Of a stretch of 64,000 nucleotides of DNA, positions 1-10,739 are shown piece after piece; position 1 is the stretch's first letter, and every line of letters begins with the position of its first letter. Source of the stretch: Ancylostoma caninum (Eukaryota; Nematoda; Chromadorea; Rhabditida; Ancylostomatidae); the NCBI GenBank assembly GCA_037903475.1, contig JBAJFG010000445.1, forward strand, positions 620,001-684,000, in the 5' to 3' direction. A program made the translations under genes and the position numbers. The notes beneath the pieces are model-generated. The model saw only the letters and a program-made list of their open reading frames with translations. It had not been told where the DNA came from and made no database searches.

Positions 1-914
1 TGTTTTTGGGTGGCTCACCACTAGTAAGCAAACATGTTAGCCTGAAGGAAAGAGACAAGTATGTGGATCTACTATACGTAGATACACTACGAGGACCTGA
101 AGAATTGGAAAGCTACAAAATAGAGTTCCCTCTTCCTCGCAAAATATAATTCATAGTTTATTAGAAAACATAAAAATAATAGCAGGGCGCAGAACTAATT
201 TCATTGATTACATATCTATTAGTATGTCCGTAACGTTTTGCTTATCCAGGCACTTGCCGTCGGAAATCGAAGGTTGAATTCCAGATAGTTAAGCTTGGTC
301 GAACATGGGATCGACAGGGAGTGCCTTGATAAAATTAGAATTTAATAGAATTAAAAGTACACACAATCCCGCTTGGATAGAAGGTCGTGTTCTTCTTGCC
401 CACGCTTAAAATCAACAAAAACTATAGTAATAGGAATCTGGGAAGTCTAGCGGCTTTTCATGGTCTTTTTGGGAAAATTAGGGCTTCATCACTGAACACT
501 TCTTTTATTCTTTTTTCACTGTCTGAATGCGACTTCTCAATATACCGGGAATATAGCGTTTGAAGAAAGGATTGAAAAGGTCCCGGAACGCAGAGAACCA
601 AGCCTTTTATTACAATTGCGTTGAGGTGGGGGAGGGGAGCCCCTCAGTGTTTCAGCTATAAGAGCGCTCAGTGTTTTAGTTATAATACAAATAAAACCTA
701 TGTGCGAAACTCATCCCTTGTTTAAATTGAATGCTGTGATTTTTTAATCCGAAACTTTACAATGACGAGTTGTTGTCCTCGGCGCAAGTCTATCGACAAT
801 AAAAATAAAAAGTGAAAGTACATAAGCTGAACGGAGCTAATCACAACCACTAATAAAAATCAACTATTTTACTTTTACCATTTTGCATCGTAGTTAACTT
901 TTACTTATTTCAGG
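1..914. other. AT-rich stretch without a recognised gene
   Basis: I see no long open frame with supporting splice sites here. The sequence is AT-rich with a short G-rich patch near 625-640 and a short local repeat of GCTCAGTGTTT-like text around 640-680. The last 40 bases are pyrimidine-rich and end in a strong acceptor immediately before the ATG at 915, so part of this is probably the upstream region of that gene. Confidence 0.4.
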
Positions 915-1481
915 ATGAAAAACACCAAAAATCGCTACGATCAGTTGTTAGATCAGCACACGGAAACGACGCCAGTGGGTGCTCGCCGCTCTCCCAAGTT
1001 CGCAAATTCGTCAGTTCCATCGACTTTCACTGTGCGTATGTTTGCCCTCACCAGTTTATTTTCCAAACAGTCAGCATTTCGAGTGTATAACTATCTGTTT
1101 TCCATAGTTTATTTACACGAAAGGACATAAGTCACTTCCACTGACTTGTTCCGAATATTGGTATCAAAATTTTTCGGTTCATTGTTTTTACAGCTTTACC
1201 GGAAGACGGCTGTTCTCACAACAACAAGCTTCATTGGTTGATCATATTAATCAGACTAGACTGTTCTTTAACCGTCGCTTTCCAGGATTTGCGTAGGCGG
1301 TTTAGCAACAGGTAGCCCCACTTTGTAGAACATTCACGCGTGATTGACCTCTTGCTTTTTTCTCAGTTATACCGCGAATGGAAGCTTATTTTTGCCTCAC
1401 GAACTGCGGTCGCCCCGGGAAGGCTGCGTTCCGGGGGCGATGAACTGGTTTGCATGTCTCAAACCTTGGATCGCAGCTTAA
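915..1481 (+). CDS. Candidate small multi-exon gene, function unknown
   Basis: TTATTTCAG followed by one base and ATG at 915 looks like a trans-splice acceptor next to a start codon. Exon 1 (915-1035) reads MKNTKNRYDQLLDQHTET onward and ends at a canonical GTATGT donor. Exon 2 (1194-1311) follows TTTTTACAG and keeps the phase. Intron 2 (1312-1366, 55 bases) ends TTTTTCTCAG. With exon 3 from 1367 the phased reading stops at 1479-1481, giving 117 residues with no signal peptide or recognised domain. The 3' part is uncertain: another frame of exon 3 stays open to a strong GTAAGTGG donor at 1517, so the real gene may continue to the right. I do not recognise the family. Exons 1 and 2 are the better supported part. 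Confidence 0.45.
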
Positions 1482-2090
1482 TCTGGGCACAGGGCTGTGT
1501 TCACTCTAGATTTGGGTAAGTGGATGCTTATCCAAGCTCATCCAAACATAGTCCCGAACGCGTACGCGCTTTCCGCGGCAGCTCTTGGGGAAGCTGCGGT
1601 CCCACGGCGGACTTCCAGATTCGTGCCGCACCCGCACGCGTCCGCACCGCACGCGTCTCGTCTGATCGATGATCGCACTGGGCCACGGTTTTACTCGGTC
1701 TGACGAATCTCGCTGGGCTCGCCTTGCCTCCGCCGGAGCGGAGATACGACTAAACGTTGATGCTCAACCAGCTGCTTATATACACCTCCCAGGGGTCGTG
1801 TCGTCACGTGGCAATGAGCAGGCAGAACGCAGGTTGAACGGCACCACAGTTCATTGGGCAGAAAACGCAGCCGAAACACGGGGTTTGCTGCTCTTGGCAG
1901 TCGGAATGCAGCAGTTCTTTCTCTTGCAGCAAAGTCTGCCTTTTATTTCTTGGGGGTGTGGCTTGGTAGGTTGTGCTGCGTTTGCCTTATCCAGTTATCT
2001 GAGCAGGTACTTAGAACAGCTGTGGAAGGGGGGGGGGGGGCGAAAGTTTCACAAAAAGAATGCTGGTCGACGGTTTTAGTGTGAGTATGG
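1482..2090. other. GC-rich, CpG-rich island
   Basis: This stretch is much richer in G+C and CpG than its surroundings, with ACGCG-type strings at 1556-1660 and a G run at about 2030-2040. Short open frames exist on both strands, as expected from the base composition. A strong donor at 1517 and a strong acceptor (CTCTTGCAG at about 1930) could belong to later exons of the gene starting at 915. No protein family is recognisable. Confidence 0.3.
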
Positions 2091-2129
2091 ACCATTCGAC
2101 CATAGCTCTCCCTCTCAAAAAGCTTCGAT

Positions 2130-2613
2130 GAGAATGGAAATTGACTGTATGGGTCCCCACAAGTCCCCACGCAGAAAGATTGCTGAACGTTTGAGAATTT
2201 CTACCGACTTTCTGCAGCAAAACAAGCTGACTCCATTTCTGAAGAATCTCATCAATCGAACCTCTTTCGCTTCCACGGCTGCTAAAACTTCCGGATGGTC
2301 GAAATGAGAAGGTCAGCTATTCATTGTTCAGCTGTGAGGATTGTTCTTCCATATTTCAACCACTGCAATATTTTTCGACTTGGCTTTACTGATATTTCTG
2401 CAGCCAAATTTTCGTTGAGATCACGGATTGACTGCGCTGCATTCCAGCCTTTTCCGGGGTGGTAGAACTCCAATCGCGAATCTGGATACAGTTTTCGATA
2501 GAACCTTTGCTAGATGAGAAAAGATTATTTTCATGGTGAAACCCTTGAAAAATTTCGATTTTCAACGAAAAAGAAGTCGCGAGAAAAGCCACCTTATTTA
2601 TGCACCAACCTAA
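2130..2613 (-). mobile_element. Mariner relic, 5' end at 2613
   Basis: Read on the minus strand the element begins TTAGGTTGGTGCATAA next to a TA dinucleotide at 2614-2615. This is a typical mariner terminal repeat of the TTAGGTTGG class. Further in, broken frames carry mariner-like text such as PSHFDHPEVLAAVEA, resembling the SGRPS...LLAAVE linker of mariner transposases. It has stops and frameshifts and no visible second terminal repeat, so it is dead. A relative with the same terminus lies at about 28850-29389 in the same orientation. Confidence 0.6.
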
Positions 2614-2901
2614 TACGATTGTTTTTTGGTGGAAGCTGTGAGGAAAGGTAGAAAATTCTCATTAATTCTGAATATTATTTATAGTTTCATCTAGTGAGCA
2701 CGCAAACTCATCTTAACGTTAATACACAATTTGCCGCGGGCTTAACGAACCGTTCGAACCTCCAAAAGTTGTATGCTAAAAACTTACTCAACACCTTAGG
2801 AGCTCCTGTATGCTGGGGACCATTTTTGCTTGTTGTTTTAACTTCGTTCAGGGAAAGTTAGAAAATCAAGTTCGCCGTGCGTTTGAGAAGATTTAGAGAT
2901 A

Positions 2902-3340
2902 CAGTAGCGAGCAAAAAGATTGCAACTTTTGGTTTTTCGTCTGTAACTCCGTTTAAAGCAGAGCATGGAGGTTCACATTTTTATGGGAGTTGTAAATGCC
3001 CATGAGAGATAGGAGAGAGTTCGAACCTCCTCATTCCACTGACTTCTTGTTTTTCAAGAAAAAATATTTCAAAAAAAGTCAAAATGTGTAATTTAGCACC
3101 GTCCACAATGTTTTGCAAGGGTATCTGACCACATATTGGTCCCTTGATGCAGGGCCAACCCAAATGCGCTAGAAAATGTGCATGCGTATACCACTGGTTG
3201 ACACCTGCGCAGACTATTTGGGTTGATTCGACAGTGATCTTCTACGGATGTTTCTGTCAGCCTGGATCCTTCGATCAGCTCTGTTTAGAGGGGATAGGTG
3301 CTGCTGAAAGCGGTGAGGACATGTCCACATCAATATGCTG
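2902..3340 (+). mobile_element. TA-flanked repeat with CAGTAGCGAGC terminus
   Basis: Starts CAGTAGCGAGCAAAAAG directly after TA. The same terminus, also after TA, occurs at 33901 and 44537, and in inverse orientation at 35461. The similarity to those copies continues for about 400 bases, including a GGATGTTTCTGTCAGCCTGG-like block. No second terminal repeat is visible here, so this copy is truncated. At the aligned position the other duplication unit has an uninterrupted TA, so this insertion came after the duplication. Confidence 0.6.
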
Positions 3341-3610
3341 AACATGAACACGACAACCATTTTGTAAGAAATATCGATTTATTGATTTTATCGATTTTTT
3401 TCCATTTTCACTTGGAGACGAGCAAAGACGTATACACATACCGTAGACTCCCGGTGCGGTGAAAACGAATATGACGATCGCTTTGTACGAAATACTGATT
3501 TATAGATTTTATTGATTTTTCGTTTTTTTACTCCACGAGGCTGTGGGAACATGTCTACTGGGATTCCTTAATACGCTGAATGTGAGTATGACAGTTATTT
3601 TGCACGAATA
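3325..3610. repeat. Degenerate tandem repeat, about 120-base unit
   Basis: Three diverged units share a pattern of an ACATGTC-type start, a GCTGAA...GA(C) block and a TTTTGTA(C)GAAATA..GATTTAT..GATTTTATTGATTTTT stretch, seen near 3350, 3473 and 3590. There is no coding signal. Confidence 0.45.
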
Positions 3611-3614
3611 TATT

Positions 3615-3815
3615 GCCTCAGTGTCATCGAAATGACTTTGCTGACGTTTCGCTCACGGGTCGGTAGAAAAAGATCTCCTAAGTTTTACTAATGTGCTGAT
3701 CACCAGAATCATATGCGTTTTTAATAAATTTATTGGCAATAGCGATTGTCCTCAGCAGTGTGAACTAGCCGGGATACTAAACGGCCTGAGCGAAGTAGGG
3801 TATGTCATCGTTAGC
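3615..3815 (+). repeat. Dispersed repeat shared with 54040-54220
   Basis: The text TTTCGCTCACGGGTCGGT at about 3648 matches CTTTTCGCTTACGGGTCGGT at about 54057. The similarity continues through a shared CCT(C/T)AGCAGTGTGA...TAGCCGGG block. I do not recognise the family. Confidence 0.5.
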
Positions 3816-4494
3816 TAGTTAAACCTTAAAATTAAAAATGTTTTCTCAACATCAGTCACAGGTTTAGTCTCAATTAGCCGCGTTCAGTAATTCTTTGAAC
3901 TGTTGGTCATATATCATTTAGTTCTGACCTTCTATCCTTTGGAATTTTCCTTTTTGATGAATTTATGGAGGATTTGACTCCACCATTTTCACTTTCCATT
4001 TTCTTCAACTAAAAAGCAGGTTTTCATCCATGCATACGATGCTATTGATTTTTATAATGCTTCACCTAATTTAATTTTCAAGCAGTTTACACCGAATTAG
4101 CTGTAGAAACTGTATTGTTCATGACGTTATTCGAGCCAACGTCATTCAATTTGCGCAGGTTATTTTATCAAGTGACGGTGACTAATCAGGACCGTTCCTC
4201 AAAACATGTAGATTCCGAATTCTAAAAAAGCTTCTGAAAATCAAGAAAAATAAAAACTTTTGGAGTTTGCAGCCCTTGACCTTTCCCAGTGCAAATGGGC
4301 CATGTATGTACAAAAACGCAAAGGTTGCCTTTTGAGAAAAAAAAACCGCATCCAAATCAGAGAAAAAGAAAAAAATTGCTAAATGCATCAATATCAGGAA
4401 GAGCAGGGAGGAGTCTTTGGATTCTTTGATTTATGGAACCCAAAAAAAAGATACGAGATGTCTGAAAGAGCAAAAGCGTGGAAATAAAACTAAC

Positions 4495-4607
4495 ATTAGC
4501 TGCATTTACATATAGTGCATCGTGGTCTAATCGGGCCAGATAAGGAAAGCTTCGTATCGATCTTTATTCCGGCCTGGTCGGACTCTGATGCACTATAAAT
4601 GTAGCTA
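4495..4607. repeat. Short foldback (MITE-like hairpin)
   Basis: CATTAGCTGCATTTACATAT on the left pairs with the inverse of TATAAATGTAGCTAATG on the right, and the pairing extends through the GTGCATC and GGCC segments. The element is about 113 bases and ends some 100 bases before the start codon of methyltransferase copy 1. I found no equivalent upstream of copy 2. Confidence 0.55.
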
Positions 4608-5602
4608 ATGAGATAATCTTTTTCTTTTCTATAGGAACTTCCAGAACCCACTCCAATTGAATAGATAGATAAATAAACGATGTTAGAATTATGAAAAGGA
4701 TATTTTCAGATGGGGTTCTCCACCATTCGTGTTGTGCTACTTCCTCTTATAGCAATAGTGGTGTTAATTTGCATATACAAGCAGATGTTCTTCTCTGAAG
4801 GGCCAAAGGAAGGAATACAGTCGGAATTCCATTCTGTACGTTCATCCAGCTCTTCTACAATAGAACAATAGTATCTTATATTAGCTCTTGTAGATCTCCG
4901 CGGATAAGATTAGCAAAGTAGATAAAGTCAGAAATGCGTTCGCCGAGTGGCACGGTTGCATGGTTGCCAAGTTCGAAACGGAAAGAAAAGACCTCAAAAA
5001 GGTTCTTTGCAATTTTACGAATTAAATACGCTGAACAAAAGCGACATTTTCCGAACTTCAGCTGTGGATTAGCTTCGAAAACATGACTCGCGACTGCACT
5101 GCCGCCTCAGAAGTGTCAAAGATAGTGCTGAGCCCATTCGAGAACAAGGACGAGATCAAGTACTACGTTTTCGGCAAGAATGTGGGCGCAGCTGTTCGAC
5201 TTTGTCGTTGGAGTCTTTCATCCAGGAATCGTTGTAGGCATCCGATCCGAGTGTGGTTGTGTCTCTTGGAATCGGCGCAGATGTTACCGCTGAGCTTAAA
5301 CTTAGGGACAAACTTGCGAAGGTACTCATAAATTCGAGAACGGACGTAACGTATCTGACGACAACTTGCTTCAGGGAAGTGAATTCTTCGGGGCGGACCC
5401 AGTTGTCTCGCCGAACGATGAATTATTTGGTAAAGTTGGTATCTTTTTTCCTCTTGCTGTGAGCAAGAAAACTGGTCTTGTGCAGTCTGGAATTCGCGAG
5501 GATGACGGTTAGTTTTTTTCTTCATTTCAGAATCAAGGATCAGAATATTTACACAGTGTGAGCTAAAAATATGGTAACAAAGGAAAAGGCAATCAGACAG
5601 AC

Positions 5603-5669
5603 AACATAAATCATGCGGAAGTGTTCCAAATTGCAAGGCAATTTGGAACATTTTTGCATGATTTATGTT
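5603..5669. repeat. Perfectly pairing 32-bp hairpin in intron 4
   Basis: Arms 5603-5634 and 5638-5669 are complementary over all 32 positions if three G-U pairs are allowed, with a 3-base AAG loop. As RNA on either strand this is a strong hairpin of 67 bases. It lies about 100 bases inside intron 4 of methyltransferase copy 1. It resembles a small-RNA precursor in size, but the absence of mismatches also fits a recent inverted duplication. Confidence 0.7.
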
Positions 5670-6327
5670 CATTAACTCTCAACGAATATAGTACAAGAAA
5701 ACATCTAGAAATGTCTTTCATCTGCCAGGAATTGAACCTTGAGGCATCGCAAGAAGTCGCAGGTATCGGCGGGCAACTGGCTAGGTCGAAATTTGTTTCC
5801 CATTTCTGATGTTCCTTTGTAGAGGTTCCCAACTCTTGAAGGCAGCATCCGCGGAAATTTTCGCTTCTTAGATCTTGATCCAATCGTGATCCAATCGATT
5901 GTGGGGTCAATTTTGCAATGAGAGTAGTCATAACTTTTCCCATCACGAGAAATAACAAGTAATATCTGGATCAGTAGGATTACAAGGCGGTAAGTTTTAC
6001 GAGTTCTCATGCTACCATCGCGCTTCAAAATCATTTTTGGAGCGCGAAGAATAGCAACTTTCAGCTGATTGGGCAATGATTTCGCGTGGCAGTCTTTTCC
6101 ATTAATCTTTTCATTGCTCATTCCGACTAGGATTACACTTCTATGCATAGGTTTTCTCCAATTAGTTCCTTTCCACTTGACATTAATTTCTATAATCACT
6201 TTTTCTCACTCAAAACATCCAATTTCTTAAATATTGCGTGTATCAGAATCATATAGTTTAGTTCTTAAAATTATCATATGATATTGTTCTTTTCCCTAGT
6301 TATAGGAAACTCCAAAGGTACGTAGAC

Positions 6328-6432
6328 AAGAGTCGAGATCGCGACGCGGCTCTCATGGGCAGAGACGCACGCGTACACTATGCTGAGCTCCCACTCTGCC
6401 CAAGAGAGCCGCGCCGCGGTCCTGACTCTTGA
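6328..6432. repeat. GC-rich foldback in intron 4
   Basis: CAAGAGTC..GA.CGCG.CGCGGCTCTC.TGGGCAGAG on the left is matched by its inverse on the right, giving arms of about 38 bases around a 29-base centre. It stands out as GC-rich in an AT-rich intron. It is MITE-like and has no coding potential. Confidence 0.6.
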
Positions 6433-7370
6433 CTGCGTCCGTTTGGAGTTCTCTGTATGTCTTTATTGATGAACATCCCATTTTCTTGCTCTCTGTGCTC
6501 TTTCTGTTCCAAGAAAACTGGTTTACTAGCCAAATATCCGATGGCGCAGAGAAAATGGGTAACAATGATGGCAACGTTATCGACTTTTTTGTTCAATCCT
6601 ATGTATATGTGTAACTCGATCGCGATGCTCTAACCTACCAAGACATAAGAATCTGAAAGTCGTTTTTGCGTGAGTTTTGGTAGGATTGGACCTTTCATCT
6701 GTAATCCTCATAGTCAAGAATCAAATATTCCGCTACAATCTCAGAGACGGAATTTTCCGTGGGTGCTGCCCTACGGGGTTTTGGGCAAGCAAAATTCAAC
6801 ACACTGCGCAGCGCACTCAACAAAATTAGTAGGTCCTAAAATTTGTTGTTTCCCCAATTATGAACCAGAAGGATTCTTAGTTCCTGGGCACTGTCCCGGT
6901 GAAACGTCCGAAGACGGCCTCTCAAATGAACATGACTTCAAGGCAGAAGATGCCCCTTTGAAAGCCAAACTCGTCTTGTTACCGTATTTATGGCCCTGAT
7001 TAAGATGGGTTGATGAACTAGGGTATATCCATTTGCCTACCAGGCTCGCTCACTTTAGAAGGGTGGGAAAATACTTCCTGGAACGCTCAAGAATCCCGTC
7101 ACTGGAACGATTTCTAGCCGGTCCAGTTCTATGTTTATCTTATTTTTTTTCATTCAGGTTCTTACCGAACGATGAATACGGTGAGCATCGATATAGTCAC
7201 GTTCCTAAAAGAAATGGTGAACAGAACCATTATTGATCATATGATTCTGGACAATGAGGGGCCAGAGTACGACATTGTTCCCATGATAGCAGTAGACAAA
7301 ACTTTTGACGACAACGGAATACTCATCTGCCATATGAATATAGAGGTGAATTGATTTATTGCTCTGTCTA

Positions 7371-8607
7371 CAGGGTGGTCCACATGAAGTGTGACGATAA
7401 GGACTACTCATAACTTGGCCCAAATCAATTCGAAGTTTTTACATTTACTTGATAGAGAAAAAATCTTGCAAAAGATTCCATCCATCTCGTTCGAAACTAC
7501 TTGTCTTTAGCTTCCATACAAGCCTCCAATCCCTCCCGGAAATTTTTGAGGATGCGCGCGATCATTTTCGACGAGATTTCGTCCCATGCCATCATAAGGG
7601 TTGCCTTCAGCAAGTCCAGTGACTTGGGTGTGAAAGAGCAGGTTTTTGCTCCAGGCTGACCAGATAGCAAAGTCCAGATGATTGAAATCGGCTGAGTTTG
7701 ATGGCTAAAAATCCATCGTCCAGGAACACAGAAGAATGGTCCCACACCATAGAAGTTTCTTCGCCGTGCCGTGGGCTGGTGCCCAATCTTGCCGGAAGGT
7801 ACATTCAATGCCCTGAGCGTTTTCTTTGGTCTCTTTCTAGTTTTTTCTTATTTTAGTTCCTTGTTGAACAAAAACAAGCTTGGTCTTGCTTAGGCCCCAT
7901 ATTCCAGCCCACACTATCGCGGACTGTGGAAAATAAGTTTTTTCGACCCGTGCGGCTCTCAGAGATTTTTTCCCGTCGATTCTTCACATTTCGGAGTGGT
8001 TCAACGGTAAATATCCTCTCGTCTATGAAGAGAATCTGGGCAAGCTTGTCACTACGCGCAAGGATCACCAGCTTTCTGCACTTTTGCAGTCTTGTCGCCT
8101 CTATTCCGTCAGCAAAGATTTGTCCTTTGGCGAATTTGTAAGGATACAACTCTAAATCATCTCTGTTCAGTCTTTGCATGGTTGAACATCTTATTTTGTG
8201 TTCCTCAGCCAACTGTCTAATGCTTATTTCAGGATTTCTGCGAAGTTTGTCTTTGACGACCATTCGAAGGGCAAGTACCCTTACAATTCGTTCAGGTCCT
8301 CCTTTCGGACGATTTCCAATCCATCCGGTATCCTCAAATGCTTTCTGACGCAATGTGCTTGCTCCCGATGCAGTTTAAACGTCTTTGAAATCTTGAAAAC
8401 TGACCACCCGCCTCTGTAAATGGCGACTGCTGCTGAACGATCCTCAAGTGATACCATCTTTATGCAAAAACAGAGAATAAGACTGAGCACAATAAGACTA
8501 GAAAATGCGGAAGAAACGGACAACAGTATAAAAAGCACAAAAAAGCATATGAAAATGTCCGAAAATTGATTTTGTATAACCCGTCACACTTCATGTGGAT
8601 CACCCTG
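7371..8607 (-). mobile_element. Tc1/mariner element with both ends and TA duplication, dead transposase
   Basis: Terminal repeats CAGGGTG(G/A)TCCACATGAA (26 bases, one mismatch) face each other and are flanked by TA at 7369-7370 and 8608-8609. The 1237-base length is normal for the superfamily. A transposase runs on the minus strand. An N-terminal helix-turn-helix part is near 8281-8460 (MVSLEDRSAAVAIYRGG). A central part at 7853-8353 contains ISIRQLAEE and the first catalytic region FIDERIFTVEP. A C-terminal part near 7497-7700 contains a WTLLSGQPG segment in place of the usual WP.NS.DLNP line. The parts are in different frames, so it is inactive. It sits in intron 5 of methyltransferase copy 1. 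Removing it and one TA leaves about 59 bases, against 61 in copy 2. Confidence 0.9.
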
Positions 8608-9187
8608 TACATCTCACAATTCTAAAACTATTTCTTATTTCAGTTTCATGCACCTGGTCCAAAAGAACGACATCAACTATTTGAAGAGGTTATCGCTGGA
8701 GTTCTGTCAGCGAAGCGCTTCGCTCCGCTGTACAATGCCTATCGGGGTCACCAGCGCTCCTTTTTCATAAACTACCACCACCCATATTGTATAGAGAAAT
8801 ACCTCACACAGTTCTTCTGACAGTACTAATGTTGTTTTTGTTATTTTGTGGTTCCAGCATGTTTACGCATACGTAGCGTTGTTTATATCCTTGGGCATAA
8901 GAATACCCATCTTTCCAGCTGTGCAACCTGGTTTAGAATATTGAGAGGTATACTTGATAAAGTACCTTGCAGAACCAAATGAGCAACTACCTAAACATAC
9001 GTACGGAGGATGGAGAAAAACGTTGGGTGCGAAGCCAAGTGTAAAAAAGAAGTTGAGCAGTAATGGGTTGGGCGATTACTCAGGACAGAAGCGAGAGTCA
9101 AACATATCTTAAGGATGGAACGACTTCTTCAGCACTGGAAGACTTCGTTTAAACAATGAAAACATGATGAGAATATAGCAACTATTT

Positions 9188-10520
9188 GGTAATAACACAC
9201 ATACTTGCGCTTTTTTTTCGAGAGCAGTTTTCTCCATCTTTTTGTAGTCTCTCAAAAATATATCATATAAAATTCGAAAGCTCTAATTTTCTTCTACAAA
9301 AAATATTGTAGACAGTTTTTTCTAGATCGCTTGAGTTTTGAGCCTGTGAAGTGGAGCAGTGAGCTAACGGAAAAATACGCAACCGACAGCTAGTTATCCT
9401 ATTATTTAGATGAAGCTCGTAAGGTCATTAAAACTGGCCAACTGACCTGTGCCAAGTGCAAAGAAGACGTTTTGCTTAAAATGACCGGTCATCAGCGGTT
9501 CTCTAAGCTCAGCGAAGACATATATTGCCGCGATGACACCTACCACTTCCACCAAACAAATGTTCTTCATGAGAATTGCTCCATAGTAGCCATAAGGTCT
9601 AGATGGGCATCATTCTTTTCAAAACCACCAAATAAATGAGGTAGTTCTGCTAAAAGAATCGAATTGCAAGGGTCTAGTTAGCTCATTGCTCCACTTCACA
9701 GGCTCAAAACTCAAGCGAACTGTCGGTCTAGAAAAAACTGTCCACAATATTTTTGTAAGAAAATTAGAGCTTTCGAATTTTATATGATATACTCGTGAAA
9801 GACTACGAAAAGGTGAAGAAAACTGCTCTCGAAAAAAGCGCAAGTACGTGTGTTAATACCAAATAGTTGCTATATTAGTTATCCTATTATTTAGATGAAG
9901 CTGGAAGGTCATTAAAACTCGCCAACTGACCTGTGCCAAGTGCAAAGAAGACGTTTTGCTCAAAATGACCGGTCATCAGCGGTTCTCTAAGCTCAGCGAA
10001 GACATATATTGCCGCCATGACACCTACCACTTCCACCAAACAAATTTTCTTCACGAAGATCTGAGAATTGCTCCATAGTAGCCATAAGGTCTAGATGGGC
10101 ATTATTCTTTTTAAAACCACCAAATAAATGAGGTAGTTCTGCTAAAAGAATCGAATCGCAAGGGTCTAGTTATCCTTTTCCATGATGACGTCGGACCCCA
10201 TCCTGGCCAGCATCACCAAACTGGCCCTCCAGCAGTTCTATTAATGATGTTTTTCCGCGTTTGTATTCTACAGAGCTTACACTTTCAAACAGTATCAAGT
10301 GCTTTTTGGTCGCCATCGAGAACAAGGAGGAAATGGTGTTTTTCCCCGAAACAGCCTTTACCTTCTTAAGCTTGAAAATCGTCAAGATAGAATTGTAGAG
10401 GAAGGAAACTGCTTCCAGAAGATGTAGAGAACGTTACGAAAAAATGACAATGGTGCAGAAAAAATCGAAAAATCGCAGCTAAAAAAAGCGCAAGTACTTA
10501 TGCTAACACCTAAGAAATTA
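9188..10520. mobile_element. Rearranged non-autonomous DNA element with nested repeats
   Basis: The left end has TAATAACACACATACTTGCG and the right end the inverse of GCGCAAGTACTTATGCTAA. Between them, segment 9188-9375 recurs inverted at 9681-9875, and segment 9391-9680 recurs directly at 9876-10172. The direct repeats are nearly identical and both carry a short open segment LTCAKCKEDVLLKMTGH with CxxC spacing. The right portion (10170-10500) contains an open minus-strand frame of 71 codons that I do not recognise. A composite or transposed-in-self structure is likely. Confidence 0.55.
9391..10172 (+). repeat. Two direct copies of a 290-base segment
   Basis: Copies at 9391-9680 and 9876-10172 differ by a handful of substitutions and small indels, for example a short insertion after TTCTTCACGA in the second. 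They are separated by an inverted copy of the preceding 190 bases. Confidence 0.8.
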
Positions 10521-10577
10521 GATTGTTGCGAAAATAATTGCCGTCTCGGACTATGCTCAACTCAACCTTTCTCTTCT

Positions 10578-10667
10578 GTCCAATCTGAGTAATTGCAGCC
10601 CAGCTTATATAACCCTCTTGTAGTCCAATCTGAGCAGTTGCAGCCCAGCTTATATAATCCTCTTGTG
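10578..10667. repeat. 45-base tandem duplication
   Basis: Two adjacent units start GTCCAATCTGAG and contain GCAGCCCAGCTTATATAA, differing at about four positions. TATATAA in each unit resembles a TATA element, but nothing else supports a promoter. Confidence 0.7.
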
Positions 10668-10739
10668 GATGCTGGCTTGATCCTCTCCGACGATCCAGCT
10701 AGGACTGCACCCTCTACAACAAAACTGAGGTCACAAGAA

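Larger units (their letters stand above)
4710..8820 (+). pseudogene. FkbM-type methyltransferase, copy 1 (probable pseudogene)
   Basis: Six exons can be placed by alignment with copy 2: 4710-4835, 4894-5181, 5238-5321, 5375-5507, 7158-7345 and 8644-8820. All junction phases agree. ATTTTCAG abuts the ATG, as for trans-splicing. Family hallmarks are present: an N-terminal hydrophobic anchor (residues about 5-24), VVVSLGIGADVTAE (SAM-binding motif I), FFGADPVVSPNDELF, then ILDNEGPEYDIV and the RSFFINY...C..KYL tail seen in nematode Methyltransf_21 proteins. Exon 2 has in-frame TAA at 5023-5025 and TGA at 5032-5034, where copy 2 has CAA and AAA. A 60-base segment bounded by GT (5001) and CAG spans both stops, so skipping it as an intron is a remote rescue. 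Intron 5 carries a mariner. Probably inactive. Confidence 0.8.
2614..9190 (+). repeat. Segmental duplication, unit 1
   Basis: Blocks of this interval match 17.72-27.62 kb in the same order and orientation: 2614-2900 with 17.72-18.01 kb, 3840-4210 with 18.11-18.46 kb, the six methyltransferase exons, and about 370 bases 3' of the gene (8821-9190 with 27237-27618). The blocks are interrupted by different transposons in each unit. The homologous non-coding flanks show that DNA rather than a retrocopy was duplicated. Confidence 0.75.

Noticed and set aside
5001..5060. A 60-base cryptic intron that would remove both stops from methyltransferase copy 1
   Set aside because: The donor GTTCTT is weak, and the equivalent segment in copy 2 is open and reads well as protein (CSFTDQIRKTSTKF). 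Kept only as a remote alternative in the feature note.
10578..10667. Promoter with duplicated TATATAA
   Set aside because: The motif lies in a simple tandem duplication with no start site or gene downstream that would use it.
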